DNA of 61,265 nt from an uncultured Bacteroidales bacterium. GTDB taxonomy: Bacteria > Bacteroidota > Bacteroidia > Bacteroidales > F082. A program made the position numbers and the translations under genes. Of the stretch, positions 59,324 to 61,265 are shown one piece after another (position 1 is the stretch's first letter; each line of letters starts with the position of its first letter). The notes under the pieces were generated by a model. That model saw only the letters and a program-made list of their open reading frames with translations, was not told where the DNA came from and made no database searches. The DNA lies in assembly GCA_947305795.1 (NCBI GenBank), contig CAMZEK010000009.1:1-61265 (forward strand), written 5' to 3'.

Positions 59324-59403
59324 TTAGCTTTTAGCTTTTAGCCGTTAGCTATTAGCTTGTCGGCTTCTAAGCTAACGGCTAATAGCTAATAGCTAACAGC
59401 CAA
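59324..59403. repeat. Inverted heptamer array (TTAGCNN)5 / (NNGCTAA)5
   Basis: Left arm 59324-59358: ttagctt, ttagctt, ttagccg, ttagcta, ttagctt. Ten-base spacer. Right arm 59369-59403: aagctaa, cggctaa, tagctaa, tagctaa, cagccaa. It lies between the SDR stop and the VOC gene. Confidence 0.85.
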
Positions 59404-59404
59404 T

Positions 59405-60196
59405 TTATGTTGCTGATATTTTTCTCGATAGTTTATAATACAAAGGTAAGCAATATTTATGGATATACGCCATCAAGAGTTCGGAACGACCGATTAACTT
59501 TCTGTGTTTCTGTCGCTTGATGGCGCGGACGGCGATTTTGCCACATTTGTCCACATCGAGGCCGTTGGCTTGTCCGGCATCCATTTTAGCGTGGGCTGTG
59601 CCGTCGCCGTGGAGGGCGCTTTTGCTGATTTGCGTGTTGATGCGCCCTGGAATGAGGAATGTGACGCCGATGTTGTCATATTCCAGTTCCAAGGACTCGT
59701 AAAACCCGAATAAGGCGTGCTTCGCAGCACAATAGGCTGAGCGCAATGGGAAACCGAAAAGTCCAGACAATGAAGTGGTTACGCTGAATTGAACGTGTTC
59801 CTTTGCCAGAATCATCTCCTTGAACTTCTTGACGAGATACACACCGCTCAAAAAGTCGATTTTCAGGATTTTCTCGTCCACGCTGATGTCGGTATCCAAG
59901 GCTTTTTCGCGCTGCGAGATACCCGCGTTGAGCACGAAAAGGTCGATGCTCAAATCGTTGGAAATCACGTAGTCATAGAGTCGGTCAATGGAGGCATAGT
60001 CATCCAATTGCGTTTCGATGGCGTAGGCTTTCACGCCGTATTGTTCACATTCGGCTTTGACAGCTTCCAAGTCGTTGATACCCAGTCCAGTCAGCACAAG
60101 GTGACAGCCTTCCTGTGCCAAATGTAGCGTGATGCTGCGCCCGATGCCGGTACCGCCGCCGGTTACTAATGCCGTTTTTCCTTTGAGTTGTAACAT
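59405..60196 (-). CDS. Short-chain dehydrogenase/reductase
   Basis: A 263-residue Rossmann-fold oxidoreductase. The cofactor motif is TGGGTGIGRSITLHLA, followed by LNAGISQREKALDTD, and the catalytic Ser-Tyr-Lys set is in SLSGLFGFPLRSAYCAAKHAL. The C-terminus (MAYIHKYCLPLYYKLSRKI) is basic and amphipathic, which suggests membrane association. The chosen ATG at 60196 starts MLQLKGKTALVTGGG. It diverges from the alpha-oxoamine synthase gene; by context it could reduce the 3-keto product of that enzyme (3-ketosphinganine or 3-ketocapnine). That role is inferred. Confidence 0.85.
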   Translation of the reverse strand: MLQLKGKTALVTGGGTGIGRSITLHLAQEGCHLVLTGLGINDLEAVKAECEQYGVKAYAIETQLDDYASIDRLYDYVISNDLSIDLFVLNAGISQREKALDTDISVDEKILKIDFLSGVYLVKKFKEMILAKEHVQFSVTTSLSGLFGFPLRSAYCAAKHALFGFYESLELEYDNIGVTFLIPGRINTQISKSALHGDGTAHAKMDAGQANGLDVDKCGKIAVRAIKRQKHRKLIGRSELLMAYIHKYCLPLYYKLSRKISAT

Positions 60197-60214
60197 ATCT
60201 GTGAACTCTTTAGT

Positions 60215-60338
60215 TTCCCCCTCGGGGAATGGAGTCCGTTGTTGTTTTTCAGCGGCGGCGTGGGACACCTACGAATAGGTAACTTGTTCTTGCCGCCGCT
60301 GGATAATTAATGACCCAACTCCATTCCCCGTAAGGGAA
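60215..60338. repeat. Nested inverted repeat in the SDR leader
   Basis: Outer arms 60215-60235 and 60318-60338 (18 of 21 pairing), middle arms CAGCGGCGGC (60250-60259) and GCCGCCGCTG (60292-60301), inner ACCTA/TAGGT (60267-60280). Its size and form resemble a MITE-like or structured-RNA element. Confidence 0.75.
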
Positions 60339-60350
60339 TCTTTTCCGCCG

Positions 60351-60358
60351 CAAAATTA
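60351..60358 (-). promoter_or_regulatory. Putative -7 element for the SDR gene
   Basis: TAATTTTG on the minus strand. If it is used, the nested inverted repeat lies inside the SDR 5' leader. Confidence 0.5.
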
Positions 60359-60375
60359 AAAATAATTCCTTCATG

Positions 60376-60405
60376 TTGGGATAATCAATATATTTACTAA
60401 TTTTG
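60376..60405 (+). promoter_or_regulatory. Putative promoter for the oxoamine synthase gene
   Basis: TTG (60376-60378), 19-base spacer and TAATTTTG (60398-60405). The leader to the ATG would be about 170 bases. Confidence 0.55.
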
Positions 60406-60478
60406 TGCTCGAAAAATCGACCTCCCATAGATTTCCGCATCGCACATTCTCTGCTGGAATGACATGGGAGTCCGATGA

Positions 60479-60538
60479 GGGCAAACACTTAGGTCTGCCC
60501 GTGGTAAAAAATAGCGGGCAGAGACATAGGTCAGCCCC
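60479..60538 (+). repeat. Pair of GGGCA-type palindromic repeats
   Basis: Copy A 60479-60500 and copy B 60516-60538. Each starts GGGCA, contains the shared TTAGGTC or ATAGGTC core and ends GCCC. They resemble the dispersed palindromes of Bacteroidota. Confidence 0.6.
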
Positions 60539-60578
60539 TACAACTATCAACTGAAAACTATCAACTATCAACTAAATA
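60537..60578 (+). repeat. Heptamer array next to the synthase start
   Basis: Six consecutive heptamers: cctacaa, ctatcaa, ctgaaaa, ctatcaa, ctatcaa, ctaaata. It ends 2 bases before the ATG. Confidence 0.6.
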
Positions 60579-60580
60579 CA

Positions 60581-61265
60581 ATGGACATTTTTGAAAGAAT
60601 ATCAAAGGATTCGGGCGGCCCGATTGGACAGTACCGCGAGCGCGCCGACGGTTATTTCGCTTTCCCGCGCTTGGAAGGCGAGATGGGCCCGCGCATGACC
60701 TTCAACGGCAGGGAAGTGCTCTGCTGGAGTTTGAACAATTATTTGGGTTTGGCCAACCACCCCGAAATTCGTCGTGTGGATGCCGAAGCCGCTGCCAAAT
60801 ATGGCCTCGCCGCCCCGATGGGTGCCCGCATGATGACGGGTCACACGAGGATGCACGAGCATTTTGAGCATGAGCTGGCCGACTTTGAGAAGAAGGAAGC
60901 CGCCTACCTCTTCAACTTTGGTTATCAAGGTATTGTGTCGACCATCGACACGCTGACGACCATGCACGACGTGATTGTTTACGACAACGAGGCTCATGCC
61001 TGTCTGCTTGACGGCATCCGCCTGCACATCGGAAACAAATACAAGTACCGCCACAACAACATGGAAGACCTTGAGAAGAAGCTGAAGGTTGCCACGGAAG
61101 TGGTGGCCAAGACGGGTGGCGGCATTCTTGTCATCACTGAGGGCGTTTACGGCATGACAGGCGCTTTGGGCGACCTTGCTGGTATCGTGGCCCTGAAGAA
61201 GAAATACAATTTCCGCATCCTCATCGACGACGCCCACGGCTTCGGCGTGATGGGTCCCAACGGTC
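60581..61265 (+). CDS. Alpha-oxoamine synthase, serine palmitoyltransferase-like (3' partial)
   Basis: 228 N-terminal codons of a PLP fold-type I enzyme of the alpha-oxoamine synthase family. Family blocks are WSLNNYLGLANHPEIR, GARMMTGHTRMHEHFEHELA, YDNEAHACLLDGIRL, RHNNMEDLEKKL, ITEGVYGMTGALG and the PLP-binding IDDAHGFGVMG. The PLP lysine lies beyond the window end. Members condense an amino acid with an acyl thioester: serine palmitoyltransferase (sphingolipids), cysteate acyltransferase (sulfonolipids), KBL or BioF. The SDR next door and the phylum favour a sphingolipid or sulfonolipid role. Confidence 0.85.
   Translation, partial: MDIFERISKDSGGPIGQYRERADGYFAFPRLEGEMGPRMTFNGREVLCWSLNNYLGLANHPEIRRVDAEAAAKYGLAAPMGARMMTGHTRMHEHFEHELADFEKKEAAYLFNFGYQGIVSTIDTLTTMHDVIVYDNEAHACLLDGIRLHIGNKYKYRHNNMEDLEKKLKVATEVVAKTGGGILVITEGVYGMTGALGDLAGIVALKKKYNFRILIDDAHGFGVMGPNG

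Larger units (their letters stand above)
60197..60580. other. Divergent SDR/oxoamine synthase regulatory region
   Basis: 384 bases with no gene. It contains a nested inverted repeat (60215-60338), two promoter candidates facing apart, a CTCCCAT/ATGGGAG inverted pair (60422-60428 with 60464-60470), two GGGCA-type palindromic repeats and a heptamer array next to the synthase start. Confidence 0.7.

Noticed and set aside
59324..59403. CRISPR array
   Set aside because: Units are 7 bases with no spacers, the two halves are inverted, and no cas genes are in the window.

Overview
This window looks like a chromosomal segment from an uncultured member of the Bacteroidales (phylum Bacteroidota). The evidence is the mutY-ssb-gldE-gldD cluster, two predicted type IX secretion cargo proteins with C-terminal sorting domains, a TonB-dependent receptor end, BACON-domain and fimbrillin-like lipoproteins, a 29-residue COX24-type basic protein beside HU, and many matches to the Bacteroidota promoter element TAnnTTTG. 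There are 52 intact or partial protein genes, two interrupted genes (a secreted FG-GAP protein and a HigB toxin) and two tRNAs. No rRNA, CRISPR array or prophage was seen.

Layout. 1-13.3 kb: end of a TonB receptor, an RluA-type pseudouridine synthase, a small Y1 transposase flanked by REP-like repeats, mnmA, a GH92 mannosidase directly behind a giant alpha-2-macroglobulin, tRNA-Ala(GGC), a lipoprotein metallo-beta-lactamase-fold hydrolase, and hemW. 13.4-20.9 kb: a secreted FG-GAP protein split by one in-frame TAG, then aquaporin, hflX, trpS, RNase G, the COX24-like protein and HU. 21-25.5 kb: mutY, ssb, gldE, gldD and corA on the plus strand. 25.5-31.3 kb: secreted endonuclease I, an MntP-like membrane protein, a decayed HigBA pair, tryptophanase and a C69 peptidase. 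31.3-41.5 kb: a six-BACON lipoprotein, PpiD, a CNNM protein, LptC, a TPR protein and an outer-membrane barrel (an envelope block), tRNA-Phe and a fimbrillin-like lipoprotein. 41.9-51.3 kb: lnt-dus, rocD, a TPR protein with a glyoxalase-II-like hydrolase, and a TolB-like propeller joined to a barrel. 51.4-61.3 kb: nadD-gmk-yicC, an overlapping four-gene operon (DUF5674, a 111-residue protein, DNA polymerase III delta', a lipoprotein), lysS, a VOC protein, an SDR, and the start of an alpha-oxoamine synthase that suggests a sphingolipid or sulfonolipid locus.

The least explained structure lies between the genes. Several spacers between co-directional genes consist almost wholly of short heptamer arrays. 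In three (hflX/trpS, gmk/yicC and VOC/SDR) about five heptamers are followed by about five reverse-complement heptamers. The three arrays have different cores (GAATNNN, TTNTCAG, TTAGCNN) but the same layout. A second class of palindromic elements includes one that is translated in frame inside dus.
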